Shown here piece after piece: positions 33,925 to 45,000 of a stretch of DNA of 64,000 bases. Both the position numbers and the translations under genes were made by a program. Origin of the DNA: Euptelea pleiosperma (Eukaryota; Streptophyta; Magnoliopsida; Ranunculales; Eupteleaceae); assembly GCA_035048495.1 (NCBI GenBank), contig CM068552.1:13574501-13638500 (forward strand), written 5' to 3'. A model generated the notes under the pieces. It did not search any database. It had not been told where the DNA came from and saw only the letters and a list, made by a program, of their open reading frames with translations. The stretch's first letter is position 1, and each line of letters begins with the position of its first letter.

Positions 33925-34335
33925 GATCCCTAGATTGCCCAACGAGGATCAGTTGGACCCACCAAATTGTGGGAAACAGCCAAAAAAAAGTGCGTGTATG
34001 GCACACCAAAAAAGTTGGCTATTCCAGCAAAAAGCTCCTCCACATGCGAAAAAAAAATGCAACGTATCACATTCTTTTGGGCCCACTGATCCGTGAATGT
34101 TTGGCCCATCCCTTGGTGGATTCCAAACACCAGCCTTATTGGTATTCCCAGCCATTGGATTGGAGCGATTTTCTTTTATATCATGGGCATGAAGAAAACG
34201 AAGGTGAAAAACATTTGGTTCCAAGCCCATGATGCAAAAGAAGCTCAAATCCAATGAAAAAAAAATCACCAATCAAGCTTTTTTAGTGTATGGATCCACC
34301 AATGCTGGGCCAAATATTCATGGTTTAGTGTGGTC
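33925..34335. mobile_element. Fold-back MITE, CATGAATG subfamily, GGCCCATCCCTTGG arms
   Basis: GGGCCCACTGATCCGTGAAT..GGCCCATCCCTTGGTGGA on the left and CCACCAATGCTGGGCC..TATTCATGG on the right are inverted; the centre pair is CATGGGCATGAAG and CAAGCCCATGATG. Confidence 0.6.
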
Positions 34336-34339
34336 AAAA

Positions 34340-34505
34340 GCCCTGGGGGACTTCAAACTTTAAAGTCTCCCCACCCAAAATGTCTGACACGTACCCAATC
34401 CCTTAACCCAACCGACGTTAAGTCCTTGGTTAGTGGTTAAGAAGGGGTACTTGTCAGATATGTTGGGAGGGGGTCTTCAAAGGGGCAGCGAAGTTTTTCC
34501 CGTAA
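34340..34505. mobile_element. Small CCCTGGGGGACTTC MITE
   Basis: GCCCTGGGGGACTTCAAACT..CCCCACCCAAAATGTCTGAC on the left is mirrored by GTACTTGTCAGATATGTTGG..GAGGGGGTCTTC on the right. Confidence 0.6.
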
Positions 34506-34544
34506 GCACATCTTAGTTGAGAAAATTTACTGTGGAGCGCATAA

Positions 34545-34815
34545 AACTCCATCACCTGGCACACTCTTTTGGGCCAACGTACCCATGAACGGTTGACTCT
34601 CCACTTGATGGACCAACCCATCAACAATCAGCCTCAGTGGTGATCTATAGCCGGTGATTTTTAGCTGTTGGATTTGAACATTTCATTTCGATACTGAGAT
34701 TGAATGGCTAGAGATCACCAATCAAGCTGATTTTTGGTATGTAGGTCCATCAATTGCTGGGTCAATCGTTCATGGGGTATGTTGGCCCAAAAGAGTGTGC
34801 CAGGTGGTGCATTTT
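34545..34815. mobile_element. Fold-back MITE, CATGAACGGTTGACTC variant
   Basis: Left: CCTGGCACACTCTTTTGGGC, CCCATGAACGGTTGAC; right: inverse TCAATCGTTCATGGGG, GGCCCAAAAGAGTGTGCCAGG. The inner blocks are AATCAGCCTCAGTGGTGATC and AGATCACCAATCAAGCTGAT. Confidence 0.7.
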
Positions 34816-35425
34816 TATGTACTCCACAGTTCCACAGGTAAAAAATGATACATAGACTAATTTTTTTTTCATCTGGGCTGAAGGAACTTGAAATTAAAAT
34901 TTAAAAATAAAAAGAAGTGGCAAATGAATAAAAATATATTACACATCTCAGTCGAAAAACTACTTATTTGTCATAAAGCTAACGACCAATCATAAAGCAG
35001 AATCGGCGGGCCGAGCCAAAATGGCACGTACAAGCTATGCTGCAACCCGGGCATTTGAGGAAGAAGCGTGAAGTGTGAACAATGGAAGTTAAGGAGAAGG
35101 CTTGTTGCCAAAGTCAAGACAGCTAGAAAGCGCGTATGAGTGGAAAAAGACGTACCTCCTCCAAGAAGGCGGTGAGCAATGGGGATATTAATTAGGAAAG
35201 TCATCCCCCTCCATGTGCCTCTCTTCCACTCTTCACTTTCTTCTCTTCTAATCCTACTTATCAAAAAAAAAATATAATCTCCTTAATGATTTCGTTAGTC
35301 TATGATCAAATTAATCATGCCATTGATTGAGCCCTGCACCGTACATTTGTCACATGCTCATGGATCCTCACTTGTCCAATGATTAAAGAAGGCTGTCTAT
35401 AACGTGGTTGACCTACTTAATAAAT

Positions 35426-35442
35426 GTGTGTGTGTGTGTGTT
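35426..35442. repeat. (GT)n microsatellite
   Basis: About eight GT units. Confidence 0.85.
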
Positions 35443-35477
35443 CATATGGATCTCATCAATTTATTTTTGGTATACCA

Positions 35478-35923
35478 GTAACGGGTCGGGTCGGATCGGA
35501 TCCCAGTGTACCCAGAACTAAAACTTATTATATGCAATGGTTCCAGATCCTATCAGTTCTAATTCCTTGGTCTCAGATCTAGAACCGACAAAAAATATAT
35601 GTAAATTTGCTAAACTTTGACATTCTTAACACAATCCACTTTGATCACTTGATGCCTCTCCACTGGACAAGTACCCTTGATCAACACTGTTAGGGGTACA
35701 TGTCAAGTGGAAAGGCGCTAGTGACCAAAAATGGACTCTACTAAGGATGTCATTCTTAATGGAAAAACTGGGTATCAATTGGTTCTGGTTCTAAGACCAC
35801 CTGTTCAGTGCAGGAATTAGACCTGATAGGAGCTGGAACCATTATTGCATATAAGAAGTTAATTTTGGTTCTGGGTATAGTAGTCGTACTCGAACTGGAA
35901 CGGACCCATTGACACTGTAGTCA
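35478..35923. mobile_element. GGTTC-rich fold-back element (hAT-like) with a MITE in its loop
   Basis: The left arm TACCCAGAACTAAAACTTAT, TATATGCAATGGTTCCAG is inverted on the right (TGGAACCATTATTGCATATA, TTTTGGTTCTGGGTA). The right end CCCATTGACACTGTAG resembles the TGACACCCCTA end of 50794-51101. The loop contains a separate small MITE (35638-35737). Confidence 0.6.
35638..35737. mobile_element. Short MITE of the 13040 type, nested
   Basis: TTTGATCACTTGATGCCTCT..CACTGGACAAGTACCC pairs with GGGGTACATGTCAAGTGG..GGCGCTAGTGACCAAA. Confidence 0.6.
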
Positions 35924-36164
35924 CAACGTCGAGATTTAGCAATAAATCGACAAGGGGTCAAGTCAGAAAAATTCGAGAAAAATCAACAAAAATTGTATCA
36001 TGGTATATTTCAAGTTAGAAATGTTCTTTTTAACAAAACACATTTATATGATGAAAAACACATCTACAATTCCATAATAACAAGTCTAACCAAAAGCCAG
36101 AAACTATTGAGAAAAGTTTAGACGCGGAGGACTTTGGATGAAGTTGATGTAGAGGGTCTCGTGG

Positions 36165-36465
36165 CCCTACATGGCTCATTGTTGGGTCCCACTAACTGCA
36201 TGGATGTTTAGCCCACCCTTTGGTAGATATGTATACGAAAAATTAGTCTCATTAATTTTATCTAACTATAGATTTTAGCACTTTTGTAGGATTGATTGTA
36301 ACCGTTAGATTCAAGCATTTTTTTTTCACATATTTTTTTGGGCACTTAATACAACAGCTAAAAATTATCAACCAAGTGATTTTTAGTATGCATATCCACC
36401 AAGGGGTGGGCTAAACATCCATGCAGTTAGTGGGCCCAATAAAATGAGCCATGTAAGGCCACACA
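36165..36465. mobile_element. Fold-back MITE (ATGGATGTTTAGCCCACC type)
   Basis: Left GGGTCCCACTAACTGCATGG..ATGTTTAGCCCACCC; right GGGTGGGCTAAACATCCATG..CAGTTAGTGGGCCC, an almost perfect inverted pair. Confidence 0.7.
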
Positions 36466-36489
36466 TCTAAAATATTTCTGAAACTATTA

Positions 36490-36598
36490 TATATGTCGGT
36501 TCCGGTTCCGATACCGAAACATGTAGTCCCAGGGATAATCGGGACTGGATCAAAATGGGTGTTAATTAATCGAGTACCCATTGACACCCCCTTACAAT
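36490..36598. mobile_element. Right-end relic of the GGTTC-rich hAT-like family
   Basis: TATGTCGGTTCCGGTTCCGA followed by TACCCATTGACACCCCCTTA is the end structure of 50794-51101. Confidence 0.5.
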
Positions 36599-36993
36599 AA
36601 ATTGAGACCGAGGTGTCGCAAATATTTTTAATATTTTTATATTCATTCAGTATCATGGGTATGGATAAGGGGTCTTGGTCGTTATTAAGATTAAGGTTTT
36701 TCTTTTTTTAATATCTTAGTATGATCTTCCCGAATAATTCAGGCCCTACAGCTCATCCAAAATCACACCATCACATGGTTATAACATCTCAATTGAACAT
36801 GCATTCTCCATAAAAAAAAAAAATTAAAAAAATACTTCGGAGCGATGCGTGCCCGGTGCATTTTACAAATCCTGCACTAAGCTATGTTTTTCATTCTTTG
36901 GATCAAATGAATCTCAATATATAATGTAGAAGAATTTTGTAATTACGGTACTTGGGTGTAAGGCAGCATTTTTTAAATTGAAATTTCATCAAA

Positions 36994-37337
36994 GGGTCGG
37001 GCTTGGGGGACCCCCATTTTTGACACCCATTTTGGTGTACCCAGGTGGAAGATGAATCAATGGCTGATTTTTAGCGAAGATGATCTCCTCACCATATAGA
37101 TCACCCCAACAAAAAATCTGTCCATTCTGAAATTTCTAACCCCTTACACAGTAAAAATCAATGGTCCATAATTCCTCAACTTCTAAACCAGTCCATGAAT
37201 ATCAGAATGATTTGTATTTTGTGAGGATGATCTCCTCACCGTAGAGATCATCCTCACCAAAAATCAGCCATTGATTCATCTTCTATGTGGGTACACCAAA
37301 ATGGGTGTCAAAAATGGGGGTCCCCGGAGCCCGACCC
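36994..37337. mobile_element. GGGTCGGGCT..GGGGGACCCCC MITE, 344 bp
   Basis: The ends GGGTCGGGCTTGGGGGACCC and GTCCCCGGAGCCCGACCC are inverted, as are ATGAATCAATGGCTGATTTT and its mirror. The flanks TTCATCAAA and TTCCTCGAA agree at 7 of 9 bases. Relatives are at 54042 and 54547. Confidence 0.75.
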
Positions 37338-37439
37338 TTCCTCGAATTCTCTCTCTAAACAAAAATATGTATTTAAAAAGTATTGTGGTAATTAATTATT
37401 TAAGGCACTGACATGTCCATAAGCATACATAGCGGGGGT

Positions 37440-37622
37440 ATAACAGGCTCACCGGACAGGCCTTGTTGGGTGTGGATTATGAGAATCCAACGGTGGTTTG
37501 CTTTGTCAAAAAGTGAATGCCAGCTCAGCACTATCACAACCGTTGGATTCTCGTAGTCCACGCCCGACAAGGCCTGTCCCGTCTGACTGTCATAAATGGC
37601 CGATCACAGGAGCCCGGTCCTT
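37440..37622. mobile_element. Palindromic MITE (ATCCAACGGTGG type)
   Basis: GACAGGCCTTGTTGGGTGTG..GAGAATCCAACGGTGG is inverted as CCGTTGGATTCTCG..CCACGCCCGACAAGGCCTGTC; the outer ends are AGGCTCACCGG and GGAGCCCGGTCC. Confidence 0.65.
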
Positions 37623-37859
37623 TATATATTGCAAGGGATAATCTAATCCTAGGAGTTAAGGATCACCCATTTGGCTTCTGAGCATCTCATTTCAGTTCAG
37701 AAGCTGAAATAACCATCCTTGTGATTACAGAAACAATAAATGTTGAATTTTGAGGCCAATTTTTTATTTATTTCTCTCTGTTTTTCTGAAGGGATAATCA
37801 ATGGCGCATGGAGTGTCATTTTAGACTTTTTTTCCCAACTTTTTTATTTTTCATTTTCT

Positions 37860-38125
37860 TCCTTGAATTATGAGAGTATCTTATGGAAATGGTGATTTGA
37901 AGGGGGAGATTGAGATTGTGAAGGTAGACTTCAATAATTGTCAGAGGAACATGGGAGGAGAGAAGAAACTTCTCTTGACTTTCAAGCCCACACCCATCAA
38001 TCTTCATGACTGTGTGAAATAAGGATATTGACCAACTCATCATTCTGGAGAATGAGAAAAATGGAAAAAAAAAAAAAAAAAAAACATTTTGCCCATAATG
38101 CAATTAATGTCGCTTCGTGTTATGG
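37860..38125. repeat. First copy of a diverged direct repeat (partner 39118-39352)
   Basis: TTGACTTTCAAGCCCACACC, ATGAGAAAAATGG, then TTGCCCATAATGCAATTAAT and GCTTCGTGTTA occur in the same order in the partner ~1.25 kb downstream. The two flank the hairpin region at 38.5 kb. Confidence 0.55.
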
Positions 38126-38459
38126 TAGATGAAACTTGCATGAAGAGATGGAGAGGATGTGTGATAGACGAATAGAGTTCGAGATGATGAAAAGGGGATG
38201 TACCAGTATTCGCGTCAACAATTTCGAAGTGCAATAACAGTGTTATCCTTAACATATTATGTAGCGGCTTTACCCATCCTATAAGGCCTAGCTACCTTTG
38301 ATCTTAGGTGGAATGGGGAAAGGACTGACACACACATAACAAAAACAATTTTTTAATGACAAATGTGTCCCTTTTTTTTTACATGTACACCCCCCTTTAA
38401 AAAAGAGAAGAAGAAAAAGATGAGGAACCCGCCGCCGCCGCCATCACCACAACCTTCTT

Positions 38460-38635
38460 CTTCTCTCTCTCTCTCTCTCTCAGCCCAGCTGAGGCTTCCG
38501 AGTGTACCTTGGCTGGGCTGGCTCAGGGTTGCATACCAATATACTGTATACCACCCAGTGCTGAAATACCGAGGGTTGCATAGACCCCTCGGTAGTTCAG
38601 CACTGAAGAGATAGAGAGAGAGAGAGAGAGTCTGC
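38460..38635. other. Multiple-hairpin locus between CT and GA tracts
   Basis: A (CT)n tract (to 38480) and a (GA)n tract (from 38607) enclose two hairpins: CAGCCCAGC (38481-38489) with GCTGGGCTG (38512-38520), and 38556-38575 with 38586-38605, a 20-bp stem with one mismatch and a 10-nt loop. TATATATAAA at 38720-38729 also reads as a TATA-like box on the minus strand, about 90 bp upstream of the GA tract in that direction. A small-RNA precursor is possible, but the stems match no miRNA I recognise. The open frames here are low complexity. Confidence 0.5.
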
Positions 38636-39117
38636 AGCGGTGGAGGTGGAAGAAGAAGTGGTGTGGTGGTGGTGGAAGAGGGTTTCGGCGTTGGAGAAAT
38701 GAGGAAGGAGAGGTGGGTGTATATATAAAGTGGGTGGCAATAACATATCACCTTCTTGGACAGTTAACAAGTTGAAAATGCTTGACTATCTGCTCAAGAG
38801 GGCAAGTATTGTAGGAGTGAGGAAATGGCACCAACATCAAAGCATACATGTGCCACAATTAGAGGGAAAAGTGCATGACCATACCATTTGGGAAAAAAGC
38901 TCGGCCAAATCATTGCCCGATGCGGTGTGGTCGGTGGCCTTACCGTGTCCGCCGGGCTTAGTCGTGTGCTCTAAGAGGCCTGGATACTTTTTTTTCCACT
39001 TTTTCTTTTTCATTCCTCCTGCTCAATTTGTACTACTGATTTTTTTTTGATAAGTCCAAAATATATAGATAGAAGGAGATCGAGAGATCTCAGAGTCCAC
39101 AAAGCAAAAGAGAAAAC

Positions 39118-39352
39118 CTGAATTATGGGAGTTCTTATTGAAATCTGGGAGGCAAGACTGTTTTTAGTTGGCATGGTAACATGACAAGAAAAAGTGAACC
39201 TCTATTGACTTTCAAGCCCTCAACCATCATCTTCCCAACTTTGCAAACGTGATACGAATGGCCAATTGATCAGTCATCGATCAGAAGAATGAAAAAAAAT
39301 GTAAATTAAGTAATACTTTACCCATGACACAACTTATATAGCCTCGTGTTAC
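39118..39352. repeat. Second copy of the diverged direct repeat
   Basis: Matches 37860-38125 in order: TTGACTTTCAAGCCCTCAAC, GAATGAAAAAAAATG, TTTACCCATGACACAACTTA, GCCTCGTGTTAC. Confidence 0.55.
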
Positions 39353-39357
39353 ACTAA

Positions 39358-39868
39358 GGGTCTGTTTGGTACGTGAGAAAAAGAGTTCCGACGGCGAATA
39401 TTTAGCCAAGCGAATATTCTCTTGGCTAAATATTTGCTCATATCAATATTTAACAATGTTTGGTACGTGTATGAGCTAGCTCACTTCAGCTTACTTCATT
39501 TTCTTTCAATTTGAATGGGTCCCATACATCAAAGTAAGTCAAAAATAGGTTGGGCGAGTGCGGGAACCACATTATGTCAAAGGATAAAAAAAAATTCATT
39601 TTTATCTTTTTTATATATTAAAAAACTAATTTTTATTGAAAATACTGATTTTCCGACGAGAAAATAAAAAATTCTCACCAAGGCATAATCCGCGTGAAAA
39701 TATTTACACAGGGGGGGGAGGTGATCAAATGTTTTCCCGCCGCGGAAGGCAAATATGTGGGCCCGGCTAATATTTGCCGAGGGCGAGTGGTTGCCAAACG
39801 CACCCGGGCGAATATTAGCGCAGCTAAATATTTTATTATCCCGCCACGGTGCGTTACCAAACTGGCCC
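39358..39868. mobile_element. PIF/Harbinger Tourist-like element, 511 bp, TAA duplication
   Basis: The ends GGGTCTGTTTGGTACGTGAG and GTGCGTTACCAAACTGGCCC are inverted, with TAA at 39355-39357 and 39869-39871. It is the intact relative of 27067-27555 and has a shorter G run (39712-39719). Confidence 0.85.
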
Positions 39869-39890
39869 TAAATGAAAACTGTCTCAAGAT

Positions 39891-40362
39891 GACGAAACGT
39901 GGACATACAAGTTATCGGAAACGTCGATTTCAAGAGACAAATCTAGTCTGCATACGTTTGCAGACTTAAAAGTATGCAAACATTGCACTGTTGAATGTCC
40001 ATTGAAAAACCTATTATTTCAATGTTTTCAAAAATAAAAATTATTTTATAAATTAAAAGCACATTTTTTAAGGAGCATTCAATGGTGGATACAATGTTTG
40101 CATACTTTTAAGTCTGCAAATGTAAGCAGACTAGATTTGTCTCTTGAAATCGACGTTTTGATAACTCGTATGTCGACCTTTGCAAACGTAGAATGACTCA
40201 ATGATGGAAACAGTGTAAAAGACGATGAAACGTGGACATACAAGTTATCGGAACGTCAATTTCAAGAGACAAATCTACTCTGCATACGTTTGCAGACTTA
40301 GAAGTATGCAAACATATTACACTGTTGAATGTCCACCTTTGCAAACGTAGAATGACTCATGC
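39891..40362. mobile_element. Three-arm fold-back repeat
   Basis: Arm 1 (+) 39891-40003, arm 2 (-) about 40071-40176, arm 3 (+) 40221-40336. All share TTTCAAGAGACAAATCTA and TTTGCAGACTTA.AAGTATGC. Arms 1 and 2 form a hairpin with a ~65-bp loop. A tag CCTTTGCAAACGTAGAATGA follows arm 2 and arm 3. Confidence 0.75.
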
Positions 40363-41109
40363 TATTCTTACTAATAGATTACTAATGGACGTGGGAGCCC
40401 ACATGCAGATTACTTAAGAGCTGATTTTTTATGAGGATGATCTCTTTATCATGGAAATCATCCTCACAAAAAAACAGTAATTTTTAAAACTTCTAACCCT
40501 GTCAAATATGAACCGTTAAATTGAACGGTGAAAATGGATGGTCCAAATTTTTTTAATTTGCAATCCACTTTTTCGCAAGGCTGGAAATGTTGGAATGGGG
40601 TGATTTTTTGTGTGGTTGATATCCATGTTGAGAAAAATAAGCGTTTCAAGTTTATAGAGATATTAGGGAAATTTTCCCTAAAGGATGTTGTAAGCCCCTA
40701 AACCATCGTTGTCCATAAAAGAGAAAAAGTATGCAAATCCGTAGGTTCACCATGTGGCCAAGAATGGGAGAAATTTATTTCTGTCAGAATCTATTAGCCC
40801 TGTAGCCCCACCTCATGCATGGTGGGGAGCCTGTGCAGCATGTAACCAAATTAAAGGGAGCTTTCATCCTATGACATGGCCTCGTCCTGACAGTAGGACT
40901 AGCTGCCAGAAGGCTCAAGAAATTTAATGGAACATGCATCATAAATTTTGTTTTTTTGTTTTTGTGTCAAATATCAAGCCTTATTCATGGCTTTCTACAG
41001 GCTGTTCACTTGTCATAATTGGAAGCGCAAATTAATGACTGTCCATTCCTTGTTGGTACACAGGAATTCTCATGGAGAACGGCAGAATATGGGGAGAAAA
41101 AATTCGATG
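40363..41109. other. Intergenic stretch with a degenerate MITE at 40410-40640
   Basis: GATTTTTTATGAGGATGATC and ATGGAAATCATCCTCAC followed by an inverted GTGATTTTTTGTGTGG..ATCC resemble the centre of the 36994 family. The rest is unclassified. Confidence 0.4.
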
Positions 41110-41245
41110 GCCCCGGGGGACTTGAAACTTTGAAATCCCCCCTCCCAAAATGTCTAACAACTACCCTTTGTTAACAACCACTAACCAAGGGCTAAATGGT
41201 GGGTGGGGAGACTTCAAAGTTTGAAGCCCCCCCGGGACCAGCGAT
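41110..41245. mobile_element. Small GGCCCCGGGGGACTTG MITE
   Basis: GCCCCGGGGGACTTGAAACT..CCCCCCTCCCAAAATGTC on the left is mirrored by GGGTGGGGAGACTTCAAAGT..GAAGCCCCCCCGGGACC on the right. Confidence 0.7.
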
Positions 41246-41678
41246 TTTTTTCCTGAATATGGGCCACTTTCCCCTTCTTTGGCCAGGGTAATCGAAATAA
41301 AATTATTTGGGTTCCCTCTGTAAACCGGATAAAATTTTTGAAGCAGCGGGGATTTCTGAAACAGGGATCATGTGACCAATGACCACGTGCCACATATACC
41401 CATGGTCTAGGCTTTGGTTTTAAAGTCTTTTTAAAAAGTAACCGTTGGTATATTGGGTGCACAATCATTGGCACAAGATCGCTGCTTCAAAAGTTCTCTA
41501 TTCTCCGTGATAACCGGAGCAAAATAGTACCTTAGTCATGTCCATGATGATGATGATGATGGGTTCTAGCAGAAACAGAATGTAACCTGCACTTGAACAT
41601 CACTTAAATAGGTTTTAAAAAAAAAATACTACTTGAACTATCGTTCCAATACAAATAGACTGAGATAAGCCATTGTCA

Positions 41679-41711
<33 letters not shown>

Positions 41712-42020
41712 GGTTCATAAAATGATTCCACCCTCAAGCTGGATGGCAGGCAGGAATAGAATGAATAAAACAGTGAAATCTCCTATAGAAACTAAAAAGG
41801 CTTCTACTGATTTTACATCTCTCCATGCTCCCATAATAGCTTCACTATCTGACCTCTGCACAAAAAGAATTTCTGAAGAACTGAATAACACATCTTCTAC
41901 AGCAGATGTGGGTGGGCAAGGGGCGGGGGATTGACTCCATCCGTCTTTTGTATTTCTGCACCATAAATGAACGAGGCACAGACACAAGGGTGATTTGTTT
42001 CTTCCACGAGGGACACCAAC
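41246..42020 (-). other. URGT 3' flank
   Basis: Contains short (ATG)n runs at about 41545-41561 and 41678-41711. The part next to the stop codon is presumably 3' UTR, but no AATAAA was seen on the minus strand here. Confidence 0.4.
41678..41711. repeat. (GAT)n microsatellite
   Basis: About eleven GAT/ATG units within or just beyond the URGT 3' UTR. Confidence 0.9.
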
Positions 42021-45000
42021 CTAGCCTTTGGATTCGCCAAGCTCGATATCTTTAAGAGGAGTATTCTCCACCTCATCCTTCAAAAGTCTAATATCTTCTT
42101 CTGTCAGACTATCTTTCGCATGGGGAATGATCTTCGCATTGGCCTGCTTTTCAACCTCCATCGCCCAACTGTATATTATCATGCCAAGGACTGCAAGAGC
42201 CATCCCGAGTATATTCTTAAACGTCATCTCTGAGTCGAACAGCAGCCAGCCCAACGTGAGGACGCAAACAGTTTTCATGTGGCCTAACACCTGGAAGGAT
42301 ACAGCTGAGAAGCGTCCAATGCAGAGGTACTGGCTCACATTGCAGAATACCGCTAGGGTGCAAGAAAGGAGGATGAAGAACTGCACATAATCCAAGCATG
42401 TGTTACATATTATTTGCAGACATTCTTTTTGGATACACAGGCAACCATATGGACACACTGAAAGATTGACATCTTTATTGAAGTTGAGAGTTGAGAGGGA
42501 GATCGAAGACTTACGATTACACCCGAAGACAGCTTATAGTTTGATATGAATTGACCATTAAGGTAGTAATCAATGAAAGGTCCAAACACAAGAAGAGATA
42601 TAGCTTGTATGGGAGCTGTTTTGCTCAGCAATTCAAAAGAGCCGATTGAGTACTTCTTCTGTAAGGAACCGATTGACTGTATCACAAAAGAATCGCCCAA
42701 TCAGAAATTGGAGAACATAAGTGAACAAGATTTTTCCAAATAGAGAATTCAAGCAAAACGTAATGCATACGAAGGGTAATTTGATCAGTACAATGTTAGT
42801 TAAAAGATCTAGCTTTAATGAACAAGTAAAAGCTCAATGTGTTCATTGCAAAACTCAGGTTCTAATCGGTCCCCAGTCATGTCTTCCTGAGTCTCTTCAG
42901 TTCAAGTTTTCAAGCGGACTCTTCGAAGTTCTTGATCAAGCTATTTGGATTTCCCAAATTCAGGAACAAGCTTCCAGCCACGTCAAGTGGAACCAAGTCG
43001 AATGGAAAGCTCAACTTAAGTCTTCACTGAGTCAAGTCAATCCAGCAGAGTTTCTAAGCTATGATGTCTGTGCTGTAGAAAGGTGAGCAAAAGCAAGCCA
43101 TCATTGCAGGCATGTAGACATCATGCATGTCAAGATACACCTGACTGCAGGGACCTCCGATGTGTAAGAGTGCACGCAAATTATCAGCGGCGAGCTTCTG
43201 CTCAATAAATCTACTGCGGAAGGCATTTATAAAGTTCAATGAATACAGTGATTCAGCTTGCAATGTGGGTGTATGATTAATTAATAGGGATGATGGTGAC
43301 CTGTAATTGGGAAACTAGGTTGAAAGTTGACATAAATTAGGAAAATCAATTGTGCATATCCCCATTTCTGATTTTCATTCAAACACATCCGGTCTCCATA
43401 CATTTTGAGCTGTTGAATGGATGGTCAGAGATGGACTCTGACTGTCCGGACATACTGTGACCCAAACTATCCCTAAATCTCAACCAAACATGCGATTATA
43501 ATGCAATAGATTATGAATGTTTCAAAGAGGTTCCAATCAAGACAATCTGGGTCTTAGATCCTGGTTAAATAGTACCTGTTCAAAACTCGATTCATGAAAG
43601 GATTACTATTACTCGATTACTCTCAAACTTTTCTGTTAGGACAGGGAAAAAAATCCCTGAATGTAGGTTAGATGTAAGGTGGCTCTAGAGTGTAAACAGC
43701 TTCTGAGGTGCATCCAAAAACTGTCTTCTATTGTGGATAAGCTTGGTGATAAGCAGGACCTCACTGGTATGCCAATAGGCATCAACATTACAGAAGCAAA
43801 TATGTTCTCCCCCTTGATCATAATTGTAATGTTGTTAAGAGCATCTGAGAACTTGGTTATCGCTGTTTAATGAAGAAGCACTCTAGCTCTCCAAGGCCAC
43901 ATGCAGTTGCAAAATAACGTCTACTTCATTGCTAGAGTCCACTTCCACCCTTTTCTTTGGTTAAATAAATAAAATTCTATTCAGAAGAAAAGAAAGAAGA
44001 GATTAGGAATGGCACGTGTACGAAGATTGCCTATTTACACTGTCATTGTCACACTCTATAGGATTGCCCTCCCCCACCATTGAAGTCTACTCTTACACCT
44101 TAAAATTCATTCTAAACAGATGCCAATTCAATACGTTTGAATATTATGGCGTCAGAGATGGCATTAGTAGATAAAAAGACCCTACTGCTCCTCTTTTCTG
44201 CACACACTCCATATGAAAGCTGAATAGAAGTTTCCTAAGCATCACTTCAAAAATCAAGCATCTGATAACTTTTCCCACTCCAAAATAAATACCTGAAGTG
44301 GGTGCCAAATGTCTTTCTAGTGAATACGAGGATGGTAGACATTCTCTTCCGCTTCCCTACAAATGAAGCACAGAAAGAAATTTGCCTTCATGTATTATAT
44401 GGACTTCGGAGGGATCTTGTTCTGCAATGATTACACCATGCATAAGAAGGAAATCCTTTAAGAGGGAACCGGAGCACCCCTACACTGCAAAAGTAAAAAT
44501 TGCTGAAATGCCCCCTAATGTATCTTGAATATATTGAGGGAACCAGAAAGACACTGTTATGATCCCACTTCCGAACTCTTCTGTTTTCGCCAAAGCCCAG
44601 ATGTATTCTCCTGCAAGTGGGGCAATGAAAACAAGCAATTGGTCCATTTATGAATCCTTTACATTCCCCCTCTCACCTCTCCCCGAAAAGTTAGGGATGC
44701 ATACTACTTGACCATCCACCTCCTCAAAAAAAACTCATTCACTAAAACACCTTTTACAAGTGACCCACTCACAAAAATGAGAAAACGCTGCGGATTGACA
44801 TCCCCACAATAAATATTCTTAAATCCTTACCTTATCTCATTCATACTAAACTTACTGCCCAGGGAAATTCTTATAAACCTTAGCGATCCCTTTCACCAAA
44901 ACCATACCAACAATTGACCATATTACTATCCAAATCTCTGTTCAAACTATTGAATTTACAATGAATAATCCTTCTCCAAAGATCAGTAGACACTACCCAA

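Noticed and set aside
35478..35923. Decayed LTR retrotransposon
   Set aside because: The repeats are inverted, not direct, and no gag-pol fragment or primer-binding site is visible.
38353..38751. 132-codon minus-strand frame
   Set aside because: It is built from CT/GA and GCC/GGT microsatellites and hairpins, with no domain-like pattern.
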